A DNA stretch of 64,000 nt, taken from the NCBI RefSeq assembly GCF_041902845.1, contig NZ_CP159486.1:2666001-2730000 (forward strand), in the 5' to 3' direction. The translations under genes were made by a program, and so were the position numbers. This DNA comes from Limibacterium fermenti. Lineage in GTDB: Bacteria > Bacteroidota > Bacteroidia > Bacteroidales > Dysgonomonadaceae. How positions within the stretch are numbered: position 1 is the stretch's first letter; the number at the start of each line of letters is the position of its first letter. Shown piece by piece: positions 34,326 to 45,200 of the stretch. The notes under the pieces are model-generated. The model was given only the letters and a program-made list of their open reading frames with translations. It ran no database searches and was not told the DNA's origin.

Positions 34326-36704
34326 ATGCAGAATAATCAAAATTCCTCGGGCTTGTCGTTCAATGGAGGAGAACCGCAAGAGGAAAACACCATTTCGATT
34401 ATGGAGATTCTGTTGCTGTTTGTTCGCTACTGGAAATGGATCGTAGCGGGAATGACAGTGGCTTTGATCGCGGCATTCATCTATCTATGGTATGCCACCC
34501 CCACGTACAAAGTGACGTCGAGCATCATCCTGAAAGAGGATAACAGCACGACGCAATCGTATGCCCCCAGAAACGCTGTGGAGGGAGTGTCGGCTTTGGG
34601 ATCGGTAACAAATTTGGACAACGAGATTTATATCTTACAATCCCGAACGACCATCCGCTCCGTAATCAATCAACTTAAATTACATACGTCTTACATTGTG
34701 AAGGAAGACATCAAGAAGATCGACCTTTACAACAAAAGCCCGGTGATTGTGGATATGGAGCAAAACAACTTGGAGAACCTCCGTCATCCCATAGAAATAA
34801 AATTGGTGATGGATGAGGCTAGTCCCCGGGTATCGGTATCACTCTTTATCGAAGAAGAAAAAACCGACACGGTATTTATAGAATTGCCGGCATTGCTGTG
34901 TACCAAGGCGGGCAATATCAGTTTTACTCGCCGCCCGGGAAGTAATCCGTTTCATAAACCGTTAAACATATTCATCTGTAATCCTAACGATGCCATCAAG
35001 TCTTATCGTTCCGCGTTATCGGTACAGCAGGCTTCGCAAAATGCATCCGTGTTGGATGTATCGTTGAACACGCCTTACACCGAAAAGGGGATCGACTTCC
35101 TGAATAAACTGGTAGAGGTATATAACAACAATACGCTGCAAGATAAGAACATGGAGACGACCAACACACAGGCGTTTATCGATAACCGTATCGCAATTAT
35201 CGACAGGGAGCTTACAACCGCCGAAAAGGATGTGGAACAGTTTAAGCAAAATCAGGGACTGACCAATTTTTCGAGTGACTTGCAGAAAAATATGGAAATG
35301 GGGACGCGCTACGAGCAACAACTGGTAGAGGTGGAAACACAAATAAAGATGGTGGATTATCTGGATGAGTATGTAAACGATGAGGCAAACGCCAATAAGA
35401 TGATTCCAAGTAACATCGGCATCAACGACCCCACACTGGCCGCCACTACGAATGAGTACAACAAACTGATCATGGAGCGGGAGCGGTTGGCGCAGAGTAC
35501 TACGCGAGACAATCCCATGATGAGGAAACTGGAGGAGCAATTAGCCGCCTTACGCACTAACATCAACGCGTCCATACGTAGTGTGGGACAGAGTTTGAAT
35601 ATTGCATGCAGGGATGTGCGCAATCAGGCAACTATTTTCGGAGGAAAGGTGGAGAGCACACCTACGCAAGAGCGGCAATTTATGGAGCTTTCGCGTGAGC
35701 AGCAAATTAAAGCGAGTCTCTTCCTGATGCTGCTCGAAAAGCGTGAAGAGAATGCGCTGGCCTTAGCCGCCACGGCCAATAAGGCGAAAGTACTGGATGA
35801 AGCAATGGTAGATAGTAAAGTGGCGCCCCGGACGATGGTTATTCTGTCGGCGGCGCTGTTTCTAGGCCTGTTGGTGCCGGCGGCAATTATTTATCTGCTC
35901 GATTTATTACAGTATAGAATTCATACAAAAACAGATGTAGACCGCATAGCAAAAGTGCCTTTGCTGGCAGAGATACCAACCTATGAGGGGAGTATTATAG
36001 CTGTTCACAAAAATGCGGTACATGAAATTGATGAAGCTTTTCGTATGCTGCGCACCAACCTGATGCCGATGCTGGGGGCTGAGAAGAAAGTAATGGCCTT
36101 TACGAGCACCGTATTAGGAGAGGGAAAGACGTTTGTGGCATGGAACACAGCTATCACGCTATCGCTTTTGAAGAAAAAAGTTTTATTGATCGGCTTGGAT
36201 TTACGGATTCCGCATTTATTCGAATACATGAATCTGGATTCGAAAACGGGAATTACGGATTATTTGGCGGGAATTGAAGAAAATATCCACACACTGATCC
36301 TGCCATCGGGAGTAATGGATAATTTCGACGTGATTCCAACCGGAACGATTCCTCCCGATCCGGCCGAGCTGCTATCGCAAAATACGCTGGATAAAGCTAT
36401 TGATACATTGCGGAATGAATATGATTATATCCTTATCGACTCGGCGCCTGTGGGATTAGTCGCCGATACGCTTATCTTGAACCGCGTAGTGGATACAACG
36501 GTGTATATTTGCCGATCTCATTATTCGAATAAAAATAATCTGAGGTTTGCCAACCAGTTGATGAGTGAGAATAAACTCAACAACATGTTACTGGTGGTGA
36601 ATGATGTAGATTATTTATATCGGCCTTATGGTTATGGTTACGGATATGGTTATAAAAAAGACAAAAAGAATAAGTATAAAGGCAGGGGAAAAAACTACCG
36701 ATAA
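34326..36704 (+). CDS. Wzc-like chain-length determinant / tyrosine autokinase
   Basis: 792 residues. Wzz domain with a first membrane span (IVAGMTVALIAAFIYLW) near residue 45, long coiled-coil periplasmic region (about 270-450), second span (VILSAALFLGLLVPAAIIYLL) near 515, then a BY-kinase domain. The kinase Walker A reads TVLGEGKTF (near 600), Walker A'/B GLDLRIP and DSAPVGLVADT. The C-terminus is a Tyr cluster (YRPYGYGYGYGYKK) for autophosphorylation that controls polymer length and export. It forms an operon with the Wza-like gene. Confidence 0.93.
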   Translation: MQNNQNSSGLSFNGGEPQEENTISIMEILLLFVRYWKWIVAGMTVALIAAFIYLWYATPTYKVTSSIILKEDNSTTQSYAPRNAVEGVSALGSVTNLDNEIYILQSRTTIRSVINQLKLHTSYIVKEDIKKIDLYNKSPVIVDMEQNNLENLRHPIEIKLVMDEASPRVSVSLFIEEEKTDTVFIELPALLCTKAGNISFTRRPGSNPFHKPLNIFICNPNDAIKSYRSALSVQQASQNASVLDVSLNTPYTEKGIDFLNKLVEVYNNNTLQDKNMETTNTQAFIDNRIAIIDRELTTAEKDVEQFKQNQGLTNFSSDLQKNMEMGTRYEQQLVEVETQIKMVDYLDEYVNDEANANKMIPSNIGINDPTLAATTNEYNKLIMERERLAQSTTRDNPMMRKLEEQLAALRTNINASIRSVGQSLNIACRDVRNQATIFGGKVESTPTQERQFMELSREQQIKASLFLMLLEKREENALALAATANKAKVLDEAMVDSKVAPRTMVILSAALFLGLLVPAAIIYLLDLLQYRIHTKTDVDRIAKVPLLAEIPTYEGSIIAVHKNAVHEIDEAFRMLRTNLMPMLGAEKKVMAFTSTVLGEGKTFVAWNTAITLSLLKKKVLLIGLDLRIPHLFEYMNLDSKTGITDYLAGIEENIHTLILPSGVMDNFDVIPTGTIPPDPAELLSQNTLDKAIDTLRNEYDYILIDSAPVGLVADTLILNRVVDTTVYICRSHYSNKNNLRFANQLMSENKLNNMLLVVNDVDYLYRPYGYGYGYGYKKDKKNKYKGRGKNYR

Positions 36705-36766
36705 AAGATTGGTTGAAGATCTGGATTCCTGAAACATTAGAGTTCAAAAAGAGAGGATAAAACGAG

Positions 36767-37399
36767 ATGAAAAAGACAGCAATTTCTTTCACAAAAAAAA
36801 CAACTCATTCGAGAAAAAACAGTTATCTTAGCCGCTTGTGGCTCGTCCTCCTGCTTGTTGCGGGAGGATGGGTCGCGGCTTGCGGCCCTCAATCGGAGAA
36901 AGAGGCAGCCAAAACAGAAAATAATATTCCGATGAATGAAGAAGAATTGATGCGGAAAGCCATCGCGCTTTCCATCGAAAACGTGGCAAACGGCGGGGGA
37001 CCTTTCGGGGCGGTCATCGCCAAAGACGGACACATCATCGCCACGGGGGTAAACCGTGTAACGGCCAATCACGACCCTACGGCTCACGCCGAGGTGAGCG
37101 CCATACGCGCCGCCTGCGAGAAACTCGATACCTTCGACTTGAGCGGCTGCGAAATTTATACGTCGTGCGAACCGTGCCCGATGTGCCTGGGCGCCATCTA
37201 TTGGGCGCGCCTCGACAAGATGTACTTCGCCAACAATAAGGACGATGCCAAGCAGATCGACTTCGACGATTCGTTTATTTATGATGAACTCGCACTGCCG
37301 CTGTCGGAACGAAAACTGCCGGCGGAGATTTTGCTTCGTGACGAGGCCCTGAAAGCCTTTCAATTATGGCAAGAGAAAACCGATAAAATAGGATATTAA
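36767..37399 (+). CDS. Guanine deaminase with a lipoprotein signal peptide
   Basis: 210 residues. Residues 56-210 are a complete cytidine/guanine deaminase-fold enzyme of the GuaD type, with the zinc motifs TAHAEV (His107-Glu109) and SCEPCPMC (Cys137, Cys140). GuaD hydrolyses guanine to xanthine in the cytoplasm. Here the frame continues upstream into a basic N-terminus (MKKTAISFTKK), a hydrophobic core (WLVLLLVAGGWVAAC) and a lipobox-like end at Cys39, followed by a charged linker. If translated from 36767 the enzyme is exported and lipidated; an internal ATG at 36932 would give the normal cytoplasmic form. It lies 62 bp after wzc. Confidence 0.85.
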   Translation: MKKTAISFTKKTTHSRKNSYLSRLWLVLLLVAGGWVAACGPQSEKEAAKTENNIPMNEEELMRKAIALSIENVANGGGPFGAVIAKDGHIIATGVNRVTANHDPTAHAEVSAIRAACEKLDTFDLSGCEIYTSCEPCPMCLGAIYWARLDKMYFANNKDDAKQIDFDDSFIYDELALPLSERKLPAEILLRDEALKAFQLWQEKTDKIGY

Positions 37400-37901
37400 T
37401 CCTTCAGGCTGTCCACAGGCACTCCAAGAACTCCGTCGGTACGTCACAAAAGCAATTAAAGTTTCTCTATTAAGCGTCTTTCACCAACGGATAGGCTGTC
37501 TGTGGGTCGTATTTTCATCCGTCCTTAAGCATACTCGTTTCTCCCAAAAACTCATCATCCGATATCTTTTGCTCCATATACAAACGATAGCATCGTATTC
37601 ATTTATCAGCATCTATGTTTCCAGTCATTAACGCTTTATACAAATCAAACAAGTCGCTTACCTTTCGTCGCTGATACAATGCTCTCAATTTGGTTCCGAG
37701 CAATTCTTCCAACCGGTATGCAGCAACGGAACATTGTCCGGAAAACCAGCGTATTATTGTTTGCCTTTTGTTTGACAATCGGCTTTCCCAAGAAAGATAA
37801 CCCCACCCTCAGTTTTTCGATGGTGGGTTTTAAGCGCATTTTTTGCTTAAGTTATCTCTTCTTGAATTCTGCGGATGACCGGTCTCGCAATATCTTTACT
37901 T
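37400..37901. other. Convergent intergenic region with hairpins
   Basis: 502 bp between the guanine deaminase and the convergent glycosidase. I see no convincing gene. Two stem-loops lie near the right end: CCCACC/GGTGGG (37802-37827, long loop, then TTTT) and TTAAGC/GCTTAA (37830-37850). They may act as terminators. Short open frames on both strands show no family resemblance. Confidence 0.5.
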
Positions 37902-40433
37902 TCACTTTTTTAATTCACCAAATAATGGCTGAATTGATGTCGTAATAAGGATTCTTAAATCAACGGTTTTATTTCTATATTTTAGAGGAATCTTCCATAA
38001 AAATGGAGCCCATGCTTTTCTTCCTATTGATTGCCCGTTTATAAACACTTCGGCAACAAGCCCGCCTGTATCGATAGAAATATATTCTTTACCGTTTAAA
38101 GTTTCTGTCTTTTTGAATTCTATTCCTCCGGCATAGTTCAATAATCCCTGATTTTTAAAAGAACGGATTGATAAGGTTTCCGATAATTGACCCAATTGGT
38201 TGTCCTTTTTTAAAGAAAAATCTCCAAAAAGGAACGCCGAAGGCAAATAGGTGTAATCTCTTTTTTTATCGATCAAAGACAAAAGATGTTTGCCTTTTTT
38301 TAATGTAAGTTTGTCGGATTCCATATAAAGATTCTTGAATTCTTCCGGCAATAGCTGACATGATTGGATCACAAGAACTTCCTTTTCGTCCAATTTTAGA
38401 CTAACCGTATCACCAAACAGGCTGACCGCATCGCCGAATTTTCTGGCTACCAGTGTAACATTATCAATATCTTTATCGAGATAAAACTCACACTTACCCG
38501 ATTCATCAAAAAATACGCGCATTGCATTTGGGGCTGTTAATTTATATTCCATTAATTCATCCGGAGAAATTGGGAGTACATTTTTTTTAATAGATGATAC
38601 TTGTCCGGGTTCATATGTAAATACGCCGTATTCCGGCATTTCGAATATACAAGTTTCCCCATTGTCTAATTTCAAAGTTAATTCACCCTGTGATTTGTCG
38701 GATAATGATACCACACAGATGCTATTATCTTTAAATTTTTTCAATAAGATGTTATCAGCTAAACCTCCACTTGTATTCTCCACCCTAATATCCCTGCGAA
38801 TATTTTGTTCCAGCCAAACGGCAAGCTCATCAAACGAATGAAAGAATGCCCCTGTTTTTTCTTCGGTAATCCCGTTCAATCCAATTGATATGACTGATTC
38901 ATAAACTGAAACATCTTCCGTTTCTTCTTCAATTAAAATCGGATTCCATTGCCAATCATATAGATTGCCGAGTAATTCTGCCAGTTGAAAAGCAGGTTTC
39001 ACATTGTCGGGATTAAAAAGAGTTGAAGCCGTCAATGTCTGAGGATAACGCACCGCAATTTTGTAATCGGATTCTTTCCCGGCATATAAAGACGCTTTTT
39101 GAGCATCTTCCCCAAGTTCTTTTAAAGCCTTGAACCAAGGCTGTGTAGGATTGAATGTCATGTACCATCGTTTTTGCATATTGCCTCTGGCGTCAACCGG
39201 AGCAACAGACAGGACATAATGATTTACTCCGTGAAGGGCTGTTATCCATATCATTTGCCGTATTTTGCCTAAAGGCATATCTGCTGGTCCTAAGGAAAAA
39301 AGTTCGGCCAAAGCATCCGTTGCTTTTGCTTTTTTCGTAGCATTTTTAATCATTCCCATCGTTACCCATTCCGTTGATTTGAGTGTCGTTTTAGTGAAGA
39401 TTTCATCGATTCCAGGCATTCCAAAGGAATTGATCGCCATTAGGGGGTCTCCATTCGCTTTCAATGCTTCAGCAGGAGTAATTTCATCCATCAAATGACC
39501 GGTTAAAACCACATTATGTTGTTTACACCAAGTACTGATTTTATCAAGATAGGTCGATTTAAACCTTTTTCCCAATAGATAAAAATAATCGGCCCATAAA
39601 TTGGGGGGTGTCACTCCGTGCAAATGAGCTTCAACATCCTTTCTGAAATCGCGGTTCGTATGTTGATGATATTCTTCTTCCAATCCGGACCAATAAGTTA
39701 ATTCAAGTAAGCTTCCACGCGTCTTATGATATAAAGTGGCATATCCCGGACTTGGCTCATCGGTAAAAACACCTTTAATGACATTACCGAAGTATTTCCC
39801 GAACCGGCTATAATATTTTTCATAGGTTAATGCGATAAAACTGTCAACCGCTTTTTCATTCAATACGTCAGCATATAACGGAATTGAAGAGACAGTCCAA
39901 TAATAATCACGCTTCTTTCTAACATTGTCTATCACTTTTCCTGTAGCATATTCGGATGCAAATATTGAAACTTTTTTTGAAGCGTAATCTTCATTTTGCC
40001 TTATAACCTGACCGGCACTTATACCGCTTGGACAATAATATTCATCGTATAACCAGATTGACATTCCATTTTGTGCCGCATATTCGATAATATATTCACA
40101 AATATCCAGAAATTCTTCACTCATAAATTCAACTTCCAATCCGGAACGCGGGTAGATTAAAAGCTGCTCAATTCCAGCGCTTTTAAAATTATCCAGATAT
40201 TTTTGAACCTCCACTTTGGTAGGGTTACCTGTAATAGCCGCAAAAATAATCAAAGGATTATTGGGTTTTATAGCACCTCTCTTATCTATTTTCACTTTAC
40301 TTTCCTGTATATATTTGTTTGAGGTACTTTTAGGCGATGCAATTAAAGAACAGTTAATAATCAACATCATTAGCACAAAACATTGTACTCTCCTGTAATC
40401 AAATAAAATCTCACTTATACTTATATTTTTCAT
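37902..40433 (-). CDS. Secreted glycoside hydrolase, GH106/GH2-like
   Basis: 843 residues with an N-terminal hydrophobic export segment (CFVLMMLIINCSLIAS). The TIM-barrel part (about 60-450) contains GMSIWLYDEYYCPSG, VFTDEPSPGY with a candidate catalytic Asp/Glu, and VVLTGHLMDE. Later parts are beta-rich (about 480-720), and the end (VAEVFINGQSIGRKAWAPFLWKIPL) is a GH2-like carbohydrate-binding jelly roll. This architecture occurs in GH106-type alpha-L-rhamnosidases and related Bacteroidota enzymes; the substrate is not determined. Third gene of the locus, 128 bp after susD with a hairpin between. Confidence 0.75.
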   Translation of the reverse strand: MKNISISEILFDYRRVQCFVLMMLIINCSLIASPKSTSNKYIQESKVKIDKRGAIKPNNPLIIFAAITGNPTKVEVQKYLDNFKSAGIEQLLIYPRSGLEVEFMSEEFLDICEYIIEYAAQNGMSIWLYDEYYCPSGISAGQVIRQNEDYASKKVSIFASEYATGKVIDNVRKKRDYYWTVSSIPLYADVLNEKAVDSFIALTYEKYYSRFGKYFGNVIKGVFTDEPSPGYATLYHKTRGSLLELTYWSGLEEEYHQHTNRDFRKDVEAHLHGVTPPNLWADYFYLLGKRFKSTYLDKISTWCKQHNVVLTGHLMDEITPAEALKANGDPLMAINSFGMPGIDEIFTKTTLKSTEWVTMGMIKNATKKAKATDALAELFSLGPADMPLGKIRQMIWITALHGVNHYVLSVAPVDARGNMQKRWYMTFNPTQPWFKALKELGEDAQKASLYAGKESDYKIAVRYPQTLTASTLFNPDNVKPAFQLAELLGNLYDWQWNPILIEEETEDVSVYESVISIGLNGITEEKTGAFFHSFDELAVWLEQNIRRDIRVENTSGGLADNILLKKFKDNSICVVSLSDKSQGELTLKLDNGETCIFEMPEYGVFTYEPGQVSSIKKNVLPISPDELMEYKLTAPNAMRVFFDESGKCEFYLDKDIDNVTLVARKFGDAVSLFGDTVSLKLDEKEVLVIQSCQLLPEEFKNLYMESDKLTLKKGKHLLSLIDKKRDYTYLPSAFLFGDFSLKKDNQLGQLSETLSIRSFKNQGLLNYAGGIEFKKTETLNGKEYISIDTGGLVAEVFINGQSIGRKAWAPFLWKIPLKYRNKTVDLRILITTSIQPLFGELKK

Positions 40434-40482
40434 TTTTTGTTATTTTCAACCTGTAAAAACTGAATTAAAATTATTCATTTAG

Positions 40483-40512
40483 GAAGGCATGACTTATTAT
40501 CATCATGCCTTC
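40483..40512. terminator. Intercistronic hairpin between susD and the glycosidase
   Basis: A perfect 10-bp stem, GAAGGCATGA/TCATGCCTTC, with a 10-base loop. There is no clear T-run on the minus strand. It may stop part of the transcripts after susCD or mark an mRNA processing site, lowering glycosidase expression relative to the transporter. Confidence 0.6.
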
Positions 40513-40561
40513 TCTTCGTAAAGTAATTTTCTCTCCGGAGATTCCGCAAAACATATCGACG

Positions 40562-42268
40562 CTAATAGTTCGGATTTTGCGTCAAATTTCCGTTGATTAA
40601 TATCTCACTTGAAGGTATCGGGAACAAATAATTCTTTGATGCGTCAAACTTCCAATCACTTAAAAGACTATAATATCCCTTTTCATATATAGGGGTTAAA
40701 TCGGGGATGCCATTTTCATCTATTTGAGGTATTTCAGGTAATGGCCATAAGCCATCATCAACAATTTTTCTCATCACGGTAGATGTATACCACCCGTACT
40801 TGGCATAATTCAACGCTATCTCGGCCACCCTCCAACGAATAAGATCCATGTAACGGCGTCCTTCAAAACATAATTCCATACGTCTTTCCATCCTTACTAT
40901 TGTTCTCATCCGGTTTTGATCTGTAATCTTAATTTCAGGATATTCTGTTATTTGTGACTTGTCCACACCATAAGCACGTGCACGAACCATATTCATCGCA
41001 TCGAAAACGGATTGATCGATTTCATTCAACTCTATTTTCGCTTCAGCGTACATTAACAGAACATCTGCATACCGCATAATAAACATATCCGGATCTGCTT
41101 TCCAATCATCGGTCCATGTTTCGTCGATCCATTTTTTCCAGATAAGGCCGGAATACACACTATGTTGAGTAACCCCTTTACTATCATTATTCGTTACATA
41201 TTTTCCGGTCTTTACATTCAAGACCTTTAAGGAGTCTGGATGGGGTTGGTATATATAACCTAACCATTCCGTTCCAAATTCAACGGTGTTCATAGCAAGT
41301 CTTGGATCCCTGTTTTTAAAAGGATTCTTCGGATCAAACAAGGGAGACTCATCGATTGGAAGGCCATCGGTACAGAGGTAAGAACAAAACAAATCCCAAC
41401 TCATGCCAAAAACAGCATTTCCTCCTGGGGTACGGGTAACAAAATAAGGAGTATTATCGTCCCAACTACTACCCAACTCTACCGACAAAATTCTTTTTAT
41501 AATTACTTCATCGGTATTGTCAGAAGCAGGTAAAAATAAATCCCTATAGTTTGGATGCAATGAATAAGTACCCAGATTCATACAAGCTTTTGCTGCATCC
41601 CGGGCTGTTTGCCAATCCCCCTGATAAAGGGCAATCCTGGCTTTCATTGCTAACGCAGCACCTTTTGTCGCCCGAGAATATTCATTATTGCTATATGATT
41701 CGGGGAGATTTTCGCCGGCAAAATCAAAATCAGCATAAATTGCCTGTAATATTGTTGCCTTATCCGTCCGGCCCAAGGTATAGGTTTCTTCAATCGTAAG
41801 TGGTTCGGTATAAAATACAACATCACCAAAATAAGAAATTAAAGTGGAATACATGCAGGCCCTTAGAAAACGAGCTTCTGCTTCAAATTGGATAAGCTTC
41901 ACTTGGGAAATAAGAGAAGAAGCCGGTTCAATCTTCGACAATATTTCGTTACTATAGGCAACACCGGTGTACATTCTCGTCCATAAGTCTGTTACAGTAG
42001 AAGTGGTGCCACTTAACGTTCCTGCAGATTGAGCATAAGAATATGTTCTGGATGAAAAATCATCTGTTGCTAGATCGTCTCCATAATAATAACTTCCTAC
42101 ATACCAATAAGTCCTTCGATATAATTCTAATAGAGACATTTCAAATTGGGTTTCATTGCGATACCAGTTACCACTGGAAGCCTCGGAAGGCGGATCTAAA
42201 TCCAAATTTACACATCCCTGAAAAAATATTATAGTTACTATTGTTATGATAAATGTCTTTAAGTTCAT
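40562..42268 (-). CDS. SusD/RagB family glycan-binding lipoprotein
   Basis: 568 residues from ATG 42268, chosen because it begins MNLKTFIITIVTIIFFQGC with lipidated Cys18; upstream in-frame ATGs fall in the SusC coding end. The SusD fold is clear: ETQFEMSLLELYRRTYWYV near the start, FEAEARFLRACMYSTLISYFGDV, TPR helices, and the C-terminal NYLFPIPSSEI. SusD proteins cap the SusC channel on the cell surface and deliver oligosaccharides. It is 10 bp downstream of susC. Confidence 0.93.
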   Translation of the reverse strand: MNLKTFIITIVTIIFFQGCVNLDLDPPSEASSGNWYRNETQFEMSLLELYRRTYWYVGSYYYGDDLATDDFSSRTYSYAQSAGTLSGTTSTVTDLWTRMYTGVAYSNEILSKIEPASSLISQVKLIQFEAEARFLRACMYSTLISYFGDVVFYTEPLTIEETYTLGRTDKATILQAIYADFDFAGENLPESYSNNEYSRATKGAALAMKARIALYQGDWQTARDAAKACMNLGTYSLHPNYRDLFLPASDNTDEVIIKRILSVELGSSWDDNTPYFVTRTPGGNAVFGMSWDLFCSYLCTDGLPIDESPLFDPKNPFKNRDPRLAMNTVEFGTEWLGYIYQPHPDSLKVLNVKTGKYVTNNDSKGVTQHSVYSGLIWKKWIDETWTDDWKADPDMFIMRYADVLLMYAEAKIELNEIDQSVFDAMNMVRARAYGVDKSQITEYPEIKITDQNRMRTIVRMERRMELCFEGRRYMDLIRWRVAEIALNYAKYGWYTSTVMRKIVDDGLWPLPEIPQIDENGIPDLTPIYEKGYYSLLSDWKFDASKNYLFPIPSSEILINGNLTQNPNY

Positions 42269-42278
42269 AATCTTAATT

Positions 42279-45200
42279 TTATAAGTTAATAGAAATGCCA
42301 AAAACATACGAAGCAGTAATGGGATAAGTTGAAGAGTTTGCTTCAGGATCCCAGCCTTTGGGATAATGATCAATAGAGAATAAATCGGTAATGGATGCAT
42401 AAACCCTTAATGACTTGAAATACTTCTGACGGAAAATTTTATCAGAAAAATTATAGCCTAGCGTAATGTTCTTCAGTCTTAAATATGCCCCGTCAAATAA
42501 CCACATATCAGAGAAAGTATACGCACTTCCGCTGGTTTCTTCAAGCCGGGGGTACTTGGCGTTAAGGTTTTCTTCCTCTGTATTGTAATGGCTCCAATAT
42601 TTTCCATCAATTATCTTGGGAATATTTCCTTTATCGCCGGGCTTGGCATAATACATTAGCCCTTGCATTTTACTGACTTGTTTACCTACCCCCTGAAACA
42701 TCACAGATAAGTCGAAGTTTTTATACTGTATATCAAGATTCAACCCATATAAATATCGAGGAAGAGAGCCTCCCAATAACGTTCTATCATATGAATTAAT
42801 TATTCCATCGGGTGAGCCTTCCGGTCCACTGATATCCCTATATTTTATATCCCCTACTTTTTGGTTGGCGGAGATAACGGCTGAATTATCCAAGTCTTCC
42901 TGGGTTTGAAACAACCCCATTGTTTTATATCCATACCATTCGTTAAATTCACTCCCTTCCTTTTTAACTTGTTCTCCCAAAAACTCCGTTCCTTTTAAGT
43001 CAATCATTTTTGATTTATAATCAGATAGATTTGCCGAAACACTGTATTTTAAATCACCAATATGGTCATTCCATTTAAGATCGATTTCCCATCCTATCGT
43101 TTTCATTTTGCCTGCATTTTGATTGGGATCGGATAATCCGGCAAAATCGGGGACGTCTACTTTCAATAGCATATCTTTTGTGTTTTTTATAAAATAATCA
43201 CTTGCAACGGATAATTTATTATTAAGTAAGTATATATCTAATCCTAAATTAACGGACTCTGTTGTTTCCCATGAAATATTCTCAACTGCAAATGCCCGTT
43301 GCGCTGCTGTTTTTACCGAAACTTTATCATTTCCCTTGTTGATATGAGCATTACTGAAAGAGATAGTCGACTGATAAGGGTAATCTCCTATCCGTTCATT
43401 TCCAAGCCTTCCCCATGATGCCCTTAATTTTAAAAAGCTAAGAAAAGGCGAAAAATCTTGCATAAAAGGCTCCTCTGTAAGCACCCATCCTCCTGAAAAT
43501 GAAGGAAAATATCCCCATCGATCGTCGGGATGGAAACGGGAAGAACCATCATATCTGCTATTAAATTGTAAAAAATATTTGTTATGAAAGTTATAGGAGA
43601 TACGACCGAAGAAAGAACGGTAAGCATTTTCAGTAGCGCTTCCGCTATTCGTAATATAATTGGGGTTACCTAAATCCAGATAGGGAAAATCAGCTAATTC
43701 GAATTGGTCGCTTGATGCGACAAGGCTTTCATACGTATAATAATATTGTTCGTATCCTGCCAGAACATTTAGAGTATGTTCACCCAGTTTTTTATCGTAA
43801 TTAGCCAGCAATTGTGACGTAATGTTATACGTATTGTTTCTGTATTCATCCAGATCGGTGGAAGTTGACCATCTCAGGTTTCCTGCAGTCGCGTTTGGAT
43901 TATCTTTTTCATAATAAGGAACCACTTTATAATAAATTTTTCTCTTATAATTGTTTATGTTGGGAGCAACAACGGCTGATATTTTTAATCCTTTTAGCGG
44001 GTTAAAATCAATTGCTATCCGTCCCCCGACCTTATCATCCCAATAATTATCGAAGCCTCTCCAATTCAACATGCCGTAGACATTTTGAGCACTTAGGCCC
44101 GGAGCTAGCGTCCCATTACTCCACACGGCCGGATAAATGGGTGCATAATAAAATAGTTGGGTAAAAATGGTACCATCCCCCATTCCTGCATTATTAAAGT
44201 CTTTTGAAATTGCCCGTCTGTAATAGATATCTGCTGTTGCTGTCCAATATTTATTAATTGTCAGTTCATTATTGGCTCTAACAGAAAATCGTTTGTATGA
44301 TGTTTCTGTTTGACTTTTAGGCAATTTATCTTGTTTTTCATAAATCATCGAAACGCTTGATTTTATTTTCTCGGATCCGAAAGATAACCGAACGGCATGA
44401 CTCTGCTTTGGAGCATAGTCCTTGAGAGTTAAATTATACCAATCGGTAATCGGATATGAATCAGGGTCATCTGCATTCAGTTGATCGTAATTTTCGATAA
44501 GATCTTTTGAATAGATTGGATACTCATTCGCATCATTTCCTGCCTTATTCCAAGCAATTTCGTTACAAATCTCCATCCAGCGCTTAACATCTACAAATTC
44601 AGGTAATGCTGATGGTCTCTCGAAGCCATAGTTAAAGTCATAACCGATATTTAACTCTCCCTCTTTAGCCCTTTTGGTTGTAATGAGAACCACTCCGGCA
44701 GCAGCCCGGGCACCGTATATCGAAGCCGAAGCACCATCCTTCAGGACTGAAATACTTTCTACATCACGAGCATTAATATTATTAATGCCGATGCCGGGTA
44801 CCCCATCGACAATAACCAATGGGGTGCTTTCGTTAATTGATGTAATTCCACGAATATTTATTCCAGCACCTTCTTTGGGATCGCCACTACTTCGTGTAAT
44901 TGTTACCCCGGGGAGAGCTCCTTGCAAAGCCTGGGTAAGGTGCGTAGATTTTCTTGTTTCAAGAAGTTTACCGTCAACAGCAGCAACAGCTCCTGTCAAA
45001 TCTTTCTTTCTCATAGTCCCGTACCCCACAACGACCACTTCATCCAACGCTTTGGAATCTTCCTGTAAAACAACCTCAAAATTTGTTTTACCCGCAGAGG
45101 GGATGTCTTGTACCTGATAGCCGATATAAGAGATGTGGAGTATGGCATCGCCCTCCACCTGTAATGTGAAGTTCCCGTTAATATCGGTCACGGTACCATT

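Noticed and set aside
36737..37363. 208-codon minus-strand open frame antisense to the guanine deaminase
   Set aside because: Shadow of a GC-rich coding sequence; the plus strand has complete deaminase motifs.
37645..37945. Short open frames on both strands between the deaminase and the glycosidase
   Set aside because: No family resemblance, no start signals, and they overlap hairpins.
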